The notes: a model not told the origin generated them from the letters alone. DNA of 51,406 bases from Burkholderiaceae bacterium (GCA_018261755.1 JAGTRJ010000010.1:1-51406); one strand, 5' to 3'; shown: positions 26,461 to 34,888, counted from the stretch's first letter. Translations and numbers: made by a program.

Positions 26461-26677
26461 ATTGCCGCGTAATAACGGAAGAGGCCACTCCTAGAGGCGC
26501 CGCAACCACTTTCGCCACATCCGCCCTCATTTCCAGCAACTGCTCGGCTTTGGCCAGCCGCACCAGATTACGCAAGGATTCACGGAATAGATGCCGCGCC
26601 CGAATGTCCTGACTATCGACGCCGCTGGCGGCCACCATCGCTGCAATGACCTGTTCCGTCGTTATACGTTCGTCCAT
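26459..26677 (-). CDS. Small hypothetical protein
   Basis: A 72-residue soluble, helix-rich protein of unrecognised family, with repeated short helices (TTEQVIAAMVAASG; LFRESLRNLVRLAKAEQLLE). The start at 26677 is supported by a strong GGAGGAG 9 nt upstream, better than the in-frame ATG at 26713. It converges on the parvulin terminator. The excellent ribosome-binding site and reasonable composition argue that it is real. Confidence 0.6.
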   Translation of the reverse strand: MDERITTEQVIAAMVAASGVDSQDIRARHLFRESLRNLVRLAKAEQLLEMRADVAKVVAAPLGVASSVITRQ

Positions 26678-26820
26678 GAGTATTTGCTCCTCCCTTACCC
26701 GGAATTTCGACAATCGGATTGTGTCGCCAATCCTCAGCTTGCCATTTGAGAAAGATCAATTCCGACCGGATTTTGTTGCCACCCACCAACTTTAATTACC
26801 GGATGGCAAAAAAACGTCAA

Positions 26821-26912
26821 ACAAATACTGCCGGTGAGTATAACGGCGAGCGCCAAGGCATACCTTGCAGAATCAATGGTTTTGGATCATACCCCCAACA
26901 TGCAAAAATAAC
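26821..26912 (+). repeat. Dispersed intergenic repeat, copy 3 (tandem left, diverged)
   Basis: AAATACT-N6-GAGTATA palindrome end, CATACCCCC box at 26888-26896, then CATGCAAAAATAAC. The spacing of about 65 bp is kept, although the GGCC middle is not conserved. It is directly followed by copy 4. Confidence 0.65.
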
Positions 26913-26937
26913 TGACTGTAATGAACAGCGAGTCAGT
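26911..26937. repeat. GTCAGT hairpin preceding repeat copy 4
   Basis: ACTGACT and AGTCAGT form an inverted repeat preceded by CAAAAATA and followed by AAGGCCT. The same arrangement precedes copy 7 (48879-48905), so it appears to be an optional 5' module of the repeat. Confidence 0.55.
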
Positions 26938-26942
26938 AAGGC

Positions 26943-27032
26943 CTAAAAGTATACTCCAGCCAGTATTTGAAAACAGCCAGCAAATATGTGGCCCGGCGGC
27001 ATGATTTGAGCATATACCCCCGGGATTTTTGC
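26943..27032 (+). repeat. Dispersed intergenic repeat, copy 4 (tandem right)
   Basis: Well-conserved copy: AAAAGTATACT-N6-CAGTATTTG, CAAATATGTGGCCCGGCGGC, ATGATTTGAG and CATATACCCCC, ending GGGATTTTTG. It lies just before the stop of the esterase gene. Confidence 0.8.
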
Positions 27033-27054
27033 TACACGGCGAAACCAGGCTGGC

Positions 27055-27729
27055 TCAGGCGAGCAGCTTCCTCAGCCAGGTGCTGATGTCGATGATTTCC
27101 GGCATGCACAGCGTGTGCGGCATCTGGTATTCATGCCACTCGACCTTTTGCCCAAGTTCATTCAGCACGTCGAGCGCGTCGCGCGCGCGGCCGACTGGCA
27201 CCACATCATCCTGCGTGCCGTGCGCGAAAAACACCGGCACATCCTTGTTGGCCGGGTTGTAGCGCTCGCGGAATCCGCCCAAAAGCGGGATGTAACCGGA
27301 CAGGCCAATCACGCCGGCCAGTTTTTCCGGATAGCGCAACCCGGTTTCCAGCGCCATCGCGCAGCCCTGCGAAAAGCCGGCGAGGAAAATCCTGTCGGCT
27401 GCGATGCCGCGCGCTTTTTCCTGCGCAATCAGTTCCTCGATCCATTCGCGCGACTGGTTCACGCCATCGGCATCCTCGACCCGGTCGTCTGCGAAACTGC
27501 CGAAAATGTCGAACCATGCGCTCATTTCGTAGCCGCCGTTGGCAGTCACCGGACGCTCGATCGCGTGCGGGAAGATGAAGCGGATCGGCGGGCAGCCGGT
27601 CAGGTCGAATTCCGGCACCAGAGGCACGAAGCTGGAGCCGTGGTCGCCAATGCCGTGCATCCAGATGACCGACACGGTCGGGTTCGGGCCGGTTTCGACC
27701 TGTTCGTATTCGAGGAAGGGTTTGCTCAT
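27055..27729 (-). CDS. Carboxylesterase/phospholipase family alpha/beta hydrolase
   Basis: A 224-residue soluble hydrolase of the Abhydrolase_2 family, like YpfH and Pseudomonas carboxylesterase II. The oxyanion block WMHGIGDHGSSF is followed by the nucleophile elbow GFSQG (Ser120), the acid in GTQDDVVP (Asp174 or Asp175) and the catalytic histidine in QMPHTL (His205). It would hydrolyse small esters in the cytoplasm. It lies 48 bp downstream of mogA on the same strand and may share its transcript. Confidence 0.9.
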   Translation of the reverse strand: MSKPFLEYEQVETGPNPTVSVIWMHGIGDHGSSFVPLVPEFDLTGCPPIRFIFPHAIERPVTANGGYEMSAWFDIFGSFADDRVEDADGVNQSREWIEELIAQEKARGIAADRIFLAGFSQGCAMALETGLRYPEKLAGVIGLSGYIPLLGGFRERYNPANKDVPVFFAHGTQDDVVPVGRARDALDVLNELGQKVEWHEYQMPHTLCMPEIIDISTWLRKLLA

Positions 27730-27777
27730 GTTGTGCTTTCGGTTGGGTTGGATGGATTCGTGACTGTGCTGCCGGAT

Positions 27778-28398
27778 TTATTTCTGCCGGATCGCCGCCT
27801 TCGGGCGCCAGGCCTTGCAGACCGCCTCGTCGGTTTCGATGTACGGCCCTTTGATCAGGTCAATGCAGTACGGCACCGCGGCGAAGATGCCGGCGACCAG
27901 TGGCTTGCCCTCGGCATCCTTCAAGCCTTCAAGCGTTTCGCGGATCGCATTCGGCTGCCCCGGCAGGTTCATGATCAGCGCCGCGTGCTCGCCGGTTTCA
28001 CGGATCACGGCCACCTGCCGCGACAGGATCGCGGTCGGCACGAAATGCAGGCTCACTTGCCGCATCTGCTCGCCGAAGCCCGGCATTTCCTTGGTGCCCA
28101 CCGCCAGCGTCGCCTCAGGCGTCACGTCGCGCCGCGCCGGGCCGGTGCCGCCGGTGGTCACCACCAGATCGCAACCCAGCTGGTCCACCAGCTCGATCAG
28201 CGTCCTTTCAATCAGCTCACGCTCGTCCGGAATCAGCCGCGTTTCACTTTTCCACGGACTGGTCAGCGCGCGGGTGAACCAGTCGCGCAGCGCGGGAATA
28301 CCCTTGTCTTCGTATGTGCCGTCGGAAGCTCGATCGGAAATCGACACGAAGCCGATCAGCGCTTCATCAGGATTCGTCTTCTTCGGCGGATTCATCAT
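27778..28398 (-). CDS. mogA: Molybdopterin adenylyltransferase
   Basis: A 206-residue MogA, which adenylates molybdopterin before molybdate insertion in molybdenum cofactor synthesis. It has FVSISDRASDGTYEDKGIP at the N terminus, the LVVTTGGTGPARRDVTPEAT signature, and MNLPGQPNAIRETL near the C-terminal third. It overlaps the end of darP by 32 bp, an overlap that suggests translational coupling. The pmbA-darP-mogA grouping is common in Burkholderiales. Confidence 0.94.
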   Translation of the reverse strand: MMNPPKKTNPDEALIGFVSISDRASDGTYEDKGIPALRDWFTRALTSPWKSETRLIPDERELIERTLIELVDQLGCDLVVTTGGTGPARRDVTPEATLAVGTKEMPGFGEQMRQVSLHFVPTAILSRQVAVIRETGEHAALIMNLPGQPNAIRETLEGLKDAEGKPLVAGIFAAVPYCIDLIKGPYIETDEAVCKAWRPKAAIRQK

Positions 28399-28957
28399 GC
28401 TCCTCCTGCTGTTCAGACTGGTTTTGCAATGCCTTCAAGATCTGGAAAATTTCGCGGTAAGCCTTCGGCGGCTTGCTCTGCTCCTGCTCTTTCCTCGCAT
28501 TCCTAATCAGCGTGCGCAACTGCTGCGCATCGAGCGCCGGATGGTCTGCCAGCAATTCCGTCAGCGCGCCATCGTCGGCCAGCAACCGTTCGCGTTGCCG
28601 CTCCAGCGCATGCATCAGCGCGGTTTCAGACTTTGACTGTCCGCGCCAGCCCTCGATCGTTTTCCTGATGGCGGCCAGCTGCTCTTCATCCAGCTCGCGC
28701 ATTTTCTTGCCGACGAACTGCAGCTGCCGGCGACGGCCTTCATGCCCGCGGATGCGCTGGCATTCGAGAATCGCATCGCGCAATTCATCCGGCATCGGCA
28801 CCCGCAGCACGCGCTCCTTCGGTTCATCGACCAACTGCTGGCCGAGCTTTTGCAGCGCGGTCATCTCGCGCTTCATTTGCGACTTGGACGGACGGTCATA
28901 TTCCTGCTCGAATTCGTTCGACTGGAAACCGGTCGCGCCTCTATTGGCATTAACCAT
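28367..28957 (-). CDS. darP: Ribosome biogenesis factor DarP (YjgA, DUF615)
   Basis: A 196-residue helical protein that in E. coli assists late 50S subunit assembly. SNEFEQEYDRPSKSQMKREM and LQKLGQQLVDEP at the N-terminus are family hallmarks, as are ECQRIRGHEGRRRQLQFVGK and the LRTLIRNARKEQEQSKPPKA region. The acidic C-terminal tail (EEHDESAEEDES) is longer than usual. The start at 28957 is chosen by homology; it is divergent from pmbA with 69 bp between starts. Confidence 0.92.
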   Translation of the reverse strand: MVNANRGATGFQSNEFEQEYDRPSKSQMKREMTALQKLGQQLVDEPKERVLRVPMPDELRDAILECQRIRGHEGRRRQLQFVGKKMRELDEEQLAAIRKTIEGWRGQSKSETALMHALERQRERLLADDGALTELLADHPALDAQQLRTLIRNARKEQEQSKPPKAYREIFQILKALQNQSEQQEEHDESAEEDES

Positions 28958-29026
28958 GTGAAATCGTGATATCTGGTGGAAACGGCTGCTATCATAACCG
29001 CTTTGCGTCGACTCAAGGAAATCAGG

Positions 29027-30379
29027 ATGAGCCAGCCCGTGTTTACCCATACCCACGAACAGTTGCAGCAATTTGCGGATGACGTGCTGCGCCACGCCAA
29101 GCGCCTCGGCGCGAGCGATGCCGCGGTCGATGTCAGCGAAGGCGGCGGGCTGTCGGTTGGCGTGCGCAAGGGCAAGGTCGAAACCATCGAACAGAACCAG
29201 GACAAGGGCGCGAGCGTCACCGTCTATCTCGGTCAGAAACGCGGCAATGCCAGCACGTCCGATTTCTCGCCCGCCGCGCTGCAGGCAGCGGTCGAAGCGG
29301 CGTACAACATTGCGCGCTTCACCGCCGATGACCCCTGCGCCGGCCTGCCTGATGCCGACAAACTGGAAATGCAGCCGATGGACTTGCAGCTATGCTACCC
29401 GTGGTTGCTGCCGACCGAAGCTGCGATCGACATCGCGCTGCGCTGTGAGACGGCCAGCTTCGCCACCGACCGCCGCATCAGCAACAGCGACGGCGCCAAT
29501 GTCTATACGCAGCAAAGCCACTTCGTTTCCGCCAACACGCGCGGCTTCATTGGCGGCTATCCGTATTCGCGCCACTCGATTTCAGTCGCGCCGATCGCCG
29601 GCAAAGGCGCGAAAATGCAGCGCGATTCCTGGTATTCGTCGCAGCGCGACCCGGCAAAACTGTCTGCGCCCGAAGCCATCGGGCGTTACGCCGCAGAACG
29701 TGCGCTGTCGCGGCTGAATGCGCGCCGGCTCTCGACGCGCAACTGCCCAGTGCTGTTCGAGGCGCCGCTGGCCATCGGCCTCCTGGGCGCGTTCGTGCAG
29801 GCCATTTCCGGCGGCGCGCTATACCGCAAATCCAGCTTCCTGCTAGATTCGCTCGGCCAGCAAATCTTTCCGGCGCATGTCCGCATCGCTGAAGACCCGC
29901 ACCTCATCGGCGCGGTCGGCTCGGCACCCTTTGATGACGAAGGCGTGAAAACGGTGAAGCGCGACGTGGTCGCCAACGGCATCGTGCAGGGTTACTTTCT
30001 GTCGAGCTATTCGGCGCGCCAGCTCGGGATGCAAACCACCGGCAATGCCGGCGGCTCGCACAACCTGTTCCTGACATCGTCGCTGACGAAAAAGGCCGAC
30101 AATTTCGAACGGATGCTGAAAAAACTCGACACCGGCCTGCTGGTCACCGGCCTGATGGGCCAGGGCGTGAATTACGTCACCGGCGACTATTCGCGCGGCG
30201 CCTCCGGGTTCTGGGTCGAGCAGGGCGAAATCCAGTATCCGGTCGAGGAAATCACGATCGCCGGCAACCTGAAGGACATGTTCCAGCAAATCGTCGCCAT
30301 TGGTACCGATACCGTAACGCGCGGCACGAAGGAAACAGGTTCGATCCTGATTGAGAACATGACGATCGCGGGCAGTTAG
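29027..30379 (+). CDS. pmbA: Metalloprotease subunit PmbA (TldE)
   Basis: A 450-residue member of the TldD/PmbA family. With TldD it forms a heterodimeric zinc protease that matures microcin B17 and degrades CcdA in E. coli; the partner tldD is not in the window. ASDAAVDVSEGGGLSVGVRKG, ETIEQNQDKG and the C-terminal TGLMGQGVNYVTGDYSRGASGFWVE are diagnostic. PmbA lacks the HExxxH of TldD, and none is seen here. The start at 29027 has CAGGA just upstream. Confidence 0.94.
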   Translation: MSQPVFTHTHEQLQQFADDVLRHAKRLGASDAAVDVSEGGGLSVGVRKGKVETIEQNQDKGASVTVYLGQKRGNASTSDFSPAALQAAVEAAYNIARFTADDPCAGLPDADKLEMQPMDLQLCYPWLLPTEAAIDIALRCETASFATDRRISNSDGANVYTQQSHFVSANTRGFIGGYPYSRHSISVAPIAGKGAKMQRDSWYSSQRDPAKLSAPEAIGRYAAERALSRLNARRLSTRNCPVLFEAPLAIGLLGAFVQAISGGALYRKSSFLLDSLGQQIFPAHVRIAEDPHLIGAVGSAPFDDEGVKTVKRDVVANGIVQGYFLSSYSARQLGMQTTGNAGGSHNLFLTSSLTKKADNFERMLKKLDTGLLVTGLMGQGVNYVTGDYSRGASGFWVEQGEIQYPVEEITIAGNLKDMFQQIVAIGTDTVTRGTKETGSILIENMTIAGS

Positions 30380-30521
30380 GCGATTTGCGGTGAAATGCGG
30401 CCAACTGCGCATGGCGTCATTCCACCGCACCTGAACACCATCTAACAGCCGCACACAAGCCGGACACGCATTCGTTCCCATGTTCCGCAGACTGCTGACG
30501 GAATTCGCGCACACCCCGGCA

Positions 30522-30555
30522 AAGTCATCTTTTTGTCATGAACGGCAGATAGCAT
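30522..30555 (+). promoter_or_regulatory. Candidate Pho box and -10 element
   Basis: AAGTCAT-CTTT-TTGTCAT (30522-30539) has the two 7-mers with 11-bp period of a PhoB binding site (5 of 7 and 6 of 7 to CTGTCAT). A TAGCAT -10-like hexamer (30550-30555) starts 10 bp later, the usual PhoB-dependent layout in which the box replaces the -35. The start codon of the glycosyltransferase is at 30584. It suggests induction under phosphate starvation. Confidence 0.55.
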
Positions 30556-30583
30556 CAGGACGCTATTGCTTTGATAGTCGTTC

Positions 30584-31725
30584 ATGACCCAGAGAAAAAT
30601 TCTCTTGTTAAGCGTGTCCGCCGGTGCCGGACACACACGCGCGGCCGAAGCGCTTCGCGCCATCGTCTGCACCAAAAATTGTGGTGTAACCGCCACGCAT
30701 CTCGACGTCATGCATTATGTGACGCGAAGCTTGCACCGGCTGTATGTCGATTTCTACATTTTTCTCGTCCAGCGCGCGCCCGGATTGTGGGGCCTGCTGT
30801 ACCGAATCACCAACAATGCCAAACCGGATGGTCTGGCGCACAGATTTCGCCGTTGGTTTGAACGGTTGAACAGCAAGCCGCTGCTCAGGAAAATCGCCGA
30901 ATTCCAGCCGGATGCCGTTGTCTGCACTCATTTTCTACCGGCAGAAATCCTGTCCGGACTGATCGCCAGCGGACGCCTGAATTGCCCGGTCTGGGTGCAG
31001 GTAACGGATTTCGATCTGCACAGCATGTGGGTACAGCCACACATGACAGGGTACTTTGCGCCCAATGAAGAAGTGGCGTTCGGCATGCGTGAAAACGGCA
31101 TTGATGCCACAGCAATTCATGTCACCGGAATTCCTATCATGGAGGCATTTTCAGCGCCACTCGACCGCACGGTCTGCGCCCGCGAGCTGGGAATTGATCC
31201 AAATGTACCCACGCTGCTGCTGATGGGTGGCGGCGCAGGACTTGGCAGTCTGACCGCCATAGCCGGGCACCTGCTCGGCCTGCAGGAAAACTTCCAGCTG
31301 GTTGTAATGGCAGGCAAGAACGAAGCAGCGTTGGCCGCGCTGCAGAAGCTGGCCCAACATTACCCCGGCCGGTTGACACCACATGGCTATACCAACCAGG
31401 TCGAGCGCCTGATGGCGTGCGCCGATCTGGCCATCACCAAACCCGGCGGGCTCAGTACGTCCGAATGTCTTGCGATGGGGCTGCCGATGATTCTCAATGC
31501 GCCGATTCCCGGTCAGGAAGAACACAACGCCAACTACCTGCTGGAAGAAGGTGCGGCGGTCAGTGCCTTGATCTGGTCACGCTGCAATACCGGGTTCGGC
31601 ATTTGCTGGCCAATCCCGCCAAGTTGCAGGCGATGCGGCTCAAGGCCAGGGCGCTTGGCCGCCCTCGCGCCGCGCATCACGTCCGCGACACCGTTATAGG
31701 AAAGATGGCTGAAAATGATTTCTGA
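30584..31725 (+). pseudogene. MGDG-synthase-like glycolipid glycosyltransferase, frameshifted near the C-terminus
   Basis: A GT28-type enzyme of the MGDG synthase/UgtP/Agt group, which adds sugar to diacylglycerol at the membrane. It has SVSAGAGHTRAAEAL at the N terminus, VTDFDLHSMWVQPHMTGYF, TLLLMGGGAGLGSL and the nucleotide-sugar site ITKPGGLSTSECLAMGLPMI with PGQEEHNANYLLEEGAA. After Ala at about 31567 the frame is lost. The natural C-terminus (LDLVTLQYRVRHLLANPAKL up to MAENDF) is in the next frame and ends at 31725, overlapping the next gene's start. Restoring one base, probably a C at 31566-31567, would rejoin it. As given, the protein ends in a scrambled tail at 31699. Either true decay or a sequence error. 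Confidence 0.8.
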
Positions 31726-32179
31726 ACAAATTCTGCAACTGATTCTGACCCTGGGCAGTGTCATTGTTCTGGCTTTCTTTTTTGCACAGGCCGAAATTCA
31801 TATCGAGGGTGACGCCGGATGGGCGGCGAACCTGCCAACATGGCGCATTGAAAATCACTGGCTGCTCGATATTTTCTGGGGCGGGCGCGCGATGACCGGT
31901 TACCACGCCTGGGTATTTCTATTCATCGCGATCTTCTTCCATTTCCCCTTGTGTTTCATGGCGCAGTGGTCGTTGCCGCTGGAAGCGCGCGCCGTTGCCT
32001 CGATCATGCTGTTCTGGATTGCGGAAGATTTTCTCTGGTTTATAGCCAATCCAGCTTTTGGATGGAAACGATTCCGAAAAGAAGATGCGATCTGGCACAA
32101 GAACTGGATATGCGGCGCACCGGTGGAATACTGGATTTTCTCCGTATTCAGCGCACTGCTATTCTGGTACTCGTATTGA
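31715..32179 (+). CDS. Hypothetical inner membrane protein
   Basis: A 154-residue protein with about four hydrophobic segments: LQLILTLGSVIVLAFFFAQA, WVFLFIAIFFHFPLCFMA, AVASIMLFWIAEDFLWFI, and YWIFSVFSALLFWYSY at the C terminus. It is rich in Trp and Phe, and HKNWICGAPVEYW is a possible conserved loop. I do not recognise the family. It overlaps the true 3' end of the glycosyltransferase gene by 11 bp, so it is part of the same operon and probably works on the same lipid pathway (inference). Confidence 0.7.
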   Translation: MISEQILQLILTLGSVIVLAFFFAQAEIHIEGDAGWAANLPTWRIENHWLLDIFWGGRAMTGYHAWVFLFIAIFFHFPLCFMAQWSLPLEARAVASIMLFWIAEDFLWFIANPAFGWKRFRKEDAIWHKNWICGAPVEYWIFSVFSALLFWYSY

Positions 32180-32901
32180 CTGCGCCGGCAACCTCGCAAG
32201 AATGGACTCTGGTCGCAAATGCCAGCCCAAGACCATGACGCACCCGCGCGCAAAACTCCTCCGGCGAGCGCGAGATCACGTCCTCCGGCACGCCGTATTT
32301 CATTGTCAGCCTGTCATGGTCTTCGAAACCGTACGAAACCATGAACGGATGCATGCCGGCACCAATCGCCGCACACATAGGCGCGCGCCGGGTTGACGAC
32401 AAACCGCTTCCGGGCCAGGCGGAACTGCTCGGTCTTCATTTCTCCGACCGGAATGTGCGCGAGAAAGTCCAGTTCATCGATATCGATGCCATGGCGCATG
32501 AACAACTGGCGCAGCGTTTCCATCGGTTCGTTGGTAATGTTCTTCGTAACCAGACCAACGATGATGTCCGGCGCGCGAATCAGCGTTTGCAGCAATTCCG
32601 GAATCCCCGGATACAGCCGCGCTTCGCTGCGGTAAACGCCAGTCAGGGTATCGACCACTTTTTTCCGGCTTTTCTTGCTCAAGCTTTTTTTCAGATTCGA
32701 GGGAAACTCCTTCAGGCCGCCGAGATATTTGAACAGGTGATGCCGCTTCTGGAAGTTAACCTCGTCCCCGAGGGTCATGCCATGCTGGGAAAACGCGTCT
32801 TCGATGGCCTGATAGGCATCGATTGTCGTGCCATCCGCGTCGAAGATTATCAACTGCTTGTCGCTCTTGTATATGTTTTCGTACTGTTCGGATATTCCCA
32901 T
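32148..32901 (-). pseudogene. HAD superfamily hydrolase broken by a small internal deletion
   Basis: HAD phosphatase with motif I IIFDADGTTID near the start and motif II in VGLVTKN. At the expected motif III the reading ARAYVCGD is followed out of frame; the next frame continues AAIGAGMHPFMVSYGFEDHD to a stop at 32148. The usual acidic (D/E)xRDIxAA stretch after GD is missing. A 26-bp deletion between two GGCGAT hexamers (one remains at 32365-32370) would explain both the missing residues and the exact frame change. The start at 32901 is chosen over 32949 by homology. Its 3' end overlaps the converging membrane-protein gene by 32 bp. Confidence 0.7.
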
Positions 32902-33066
32902 TGTCACCACACTCTGCAACCGTCCGGTTGCCTGCCCTTGGATAGGCACAAACTTATATTTTCCGTATTACCGATATGTGACCATTCCGATGGCTTGCGA
33001 AAACATGTCGTTTTTTTGCTCAATACCAATTCGCGCGCAGACAACCTCCATTCCCACTGAAAAATC

Positions 33067-33834
33067 ATGCAGGACAAAGCGACCAAAACTCCCAAAAGCC
33101 ATTTCAGGAGCATTTTCCTTAGCGATGTCCATCTTGGCTCGAAAGCCTGTCATGCCGAGCTCTTGAACAACTTCCTGAAAAACCATTCCTGCGATAACCT
33201 GTATTTGCTGGGCGACATTATCGACGGCTGGCGAATCAAGAAAAATTTCTACTGGCCTGAATCTCACAGCCACGTCATCCGGCAACTGATCAACAAACAA
33301 CGGCACAATGCGAAGATCGTTTACGTGCTGGGAAATCATGACGGATTTCTGCGGCAGTGGATGACAGAAATTCTCCTCGAAGGCGTCACCCTGTGCAATG
33401 AAGCGACCCACACCGGAGTGGACGGCAAGAATTATCTTCTGCTCCACGGCGACATCTTTGACGCAGCACTCAATGCGACCAAATGGATGACCCTCGTCGG
33501 CGATTCCGCCTATGACGTGCTAATTTTCACGAACCGGATATTGAACGGGATACGAAAACTATTCCGGATGAAGCACTACAGCCTGAGTAGCAAGATCAAA
33601 AACAATGTGCAGCACGCCATTGATTTCGTGAGCCGGTATGAATCCATTCTTTTGAATTACTGCGTCACCAGGAAGCATGATGGCGTGATATGCGGCCACA
33701 TTCATTTTCCCGCCATTCGTGAAGCGGACGACATCCGCTACATGAATCCCGGCGACTGGCAGGAAAGCTGTTCCGCCTTGGTCGAACATATCGATGGAAC
33801 ATTTGAACTGATCTATTGGAATGAGTTTCGATGA
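33067..33834 (+). CDS. PlcP/LpxH-like metallophosphoesterase
   Basis: A 255-residue calcineurin-like phosphoesterase. Metal-binding motifs are complete: SDVHLG (Asp20, His22), GDIIDGW (Asp50), GNHD (Asn90, His91), HGD (His127) and CGHIH (His211, His213). The WPESHSHVIRQL, TRKHDGVICGHIHFP and RYMNPGDWQESCSALVEH segments resemble the PlcP group, phospholipases C that remove phosphate headgroups during phosphate starvation, more than classical LpxH. Neighbouring an MGDG-synthase-like gene supports that reading. LpxH-type UDP-diacylglucosamine pyrophosphatase is the alternative. Family sure, exact reaction inferred. Confidence 0.82.
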   Translation: MQDKATKTPKSHFRSIFLSDVHLGSKACHAELLNNFLKNHSCDNLYLLGDIIDGWRIKKNFYWPESHSHVIRQLINKQRHNAKIVYVLGNHDGFLRQWMTEILLEGVTLCNEATHTGVDGKNYLLLHGDIFDAALNATKWMTLVGDSAYDVLIFTNRILNGIRKLFRMKHYSLSSKIKNNVQHAIDFVSRYESILLNYCVTRKHDGVICGHIHFPAIREADDIRYMNPGDWQESCSALVEHIDGTFELIYWNEFR

Positions 33835-33919
33835 TCACCCGAGCGGAGAAACCGGTCTGCCCAGCTGGATTTGACATACAATACGGCCTGTTTTGCGCGA
33901 CATTTCAGGAAAAGCGAGC

Positions 33920-34177
33920 ATGAAGATTTACAAAGTCACCGACGCAGGCATGGAAGAAATCCGGCAATTCATGCAGGACCATCACCGCCGTCCCGACGAA
34001 GCAACCACCGACAGCGCGCTGGCCAAATGGGTGATGGATGCCGAGATTTATGCCGACCTGTACGACATGGCGGTCGTCACCATTCCGGCCGAAGACAGCA
34101 AACAGGGCGAAGCGATATCGATCGAACTGGAAGGTGCGAGTCTGGATGTGGTTCAACTGGACGAAGAGCACAACTAG
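33920..34177 (+). CDS. Small hypothetical protein
   Basis: An 85-residue acidic soluble protein of unrecognised family (MKIYKVTDAGMEEIRQFMQD at the start, EGASLDVVQLDEEHN at the end). AGGAAAAG precedes the ATG at good spacing, which favours this start over 33893. It stands alone between the phosphoesterase and the converging rfbC. Composition and ribosome-binding site suggest a real gene. Confidence 0.65.
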   Translation: MKIYKVTDAGMEEIRQFMQDHHRRPDEATTDSALAKWVMDAEIYADLYDMAVVTIPAEDSKQGEAISIELEGASLDVVQLDEEHN

Positions 34178-34213
34178 CCGCCCCTCTGGACGCGTGGCGC
34201 ACGCCACGCTTCG

Positions 34214-34759
34214 TCAATCAAAAACTTCCGCCGCTGCCAACAAAGCCCCTTGGCCATCCTTGTCTGACAGTATGGCCGCGCCTGGCAGTTGCCAGTCAAT
34301 GCCGAGCGCCGGGTCATTCCAGCGCAGGCAGCGTTCATGCTGCGGCGCCCAGTAATCGGTCACCTTGTACAGCACGTCGGCCGATTCACCGGTGACCGCG
34401 AAACCATGCGCAAACCCCGGCGGCACCCATAGCTGACGACGATTTTCGGCCGACAGCGTAACGCCGAACCAGTGGCCGAAAGTGCGTGACGACTGGCGCA
34501 AATCGACCACCACATCACGGATTTCGCCGGCCAGCACGGTCACCAGCTTGCCCTGCGGCTGGCGAATCTGATAATGCAGCCCGCGCACGACATTTTTGGC
34601 CGAATGCGAAATATTGTCCTGCACGAAACGCACGTCCAGTCCGGTTGCATCGCTGAAATGGCGCTGGTTGAAGCTCTCGAAAAACCAGCCGCGCGCATCG
34701 GGATAGACGTCCGGCTCAATCAGCAGCACGCCAGACAGATCAGCAGGCAGAACTTTCAT
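34214..34759 (-). CDS. rfbC: dTDP-4-dehydrorhamnose 3,5-epimerase
   Basis: A 181-residue RmlC, third enzyme of dTDP-L-rhamnose synthesis. Cupin-fold signatures are present: DARGWFFESFNQRHF, VQDNISHSAKNVVRGLHYQ with the catalytic histidine in GLHYQ, and QLWVPPGFAHGFAV; LYKVTDYWAPQHERCLRWNDPALGIDW completes the active site. The start at 34759 matches the family. It follows rfbB on the same strand with a dispersed repeat in the 121-bp gap. rfbA and rfbD are not in the window. Confidence 0.94.
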   Translation of the reverse strand: MKVLPADLSGVLLIEPDVYPDARGWFFESFNQRHFSDATGLDVRFVQDNISHSAKNVVRGLHYQIRQPQGKLVTVLAGEIRDVVVDLRQSSRTFGHWFGVTLSAENRRQLWVPPGFAHGFAVTGESADVLYKVTDYWAPQHERCLRWNDPALGIDWQLPGAAILSDKDGQGALLAAAEVFD

Positions 34760-34801
34760 CGTGTCGAAACCATTTTCATCGTTTTCAGGCCGATTGGGGG
34801 G

Positions 34802-34888
34802 GCAAAATATACTAGCAGGAGTATTCTTGAGCCACCTCAAAACTTCTGGCCCAAGCGGGTATTTTTGCCATATACCCCAGCTATTTGC
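34802..34888 (+). repeat. Dispersed intergenic repeat, copy 5
   Basis: AAAATATACT-N6-GAGTATTCTTG palindrome end, CTTCTGGCCCAAGCGGG middle and CATATACCCC box (34869-34878). It lies between rfbB and rfbC, and its far end overlaps the rfbB stop codon (TAG on the minus strand at 34881-34883). Confidence 0.78.

Larger units (their letters stand above)
26678..27054. other. Intergenic region filled by two tandem repeat copies
   Basis: About 377 bp between the small gene and the esterase. Most of it consists of two dispersed-repeat copies in the same orientation (26821-26912 and 26943-27032), separated by a short hairpin segment. No gene is seen. Confidence 0.7.
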
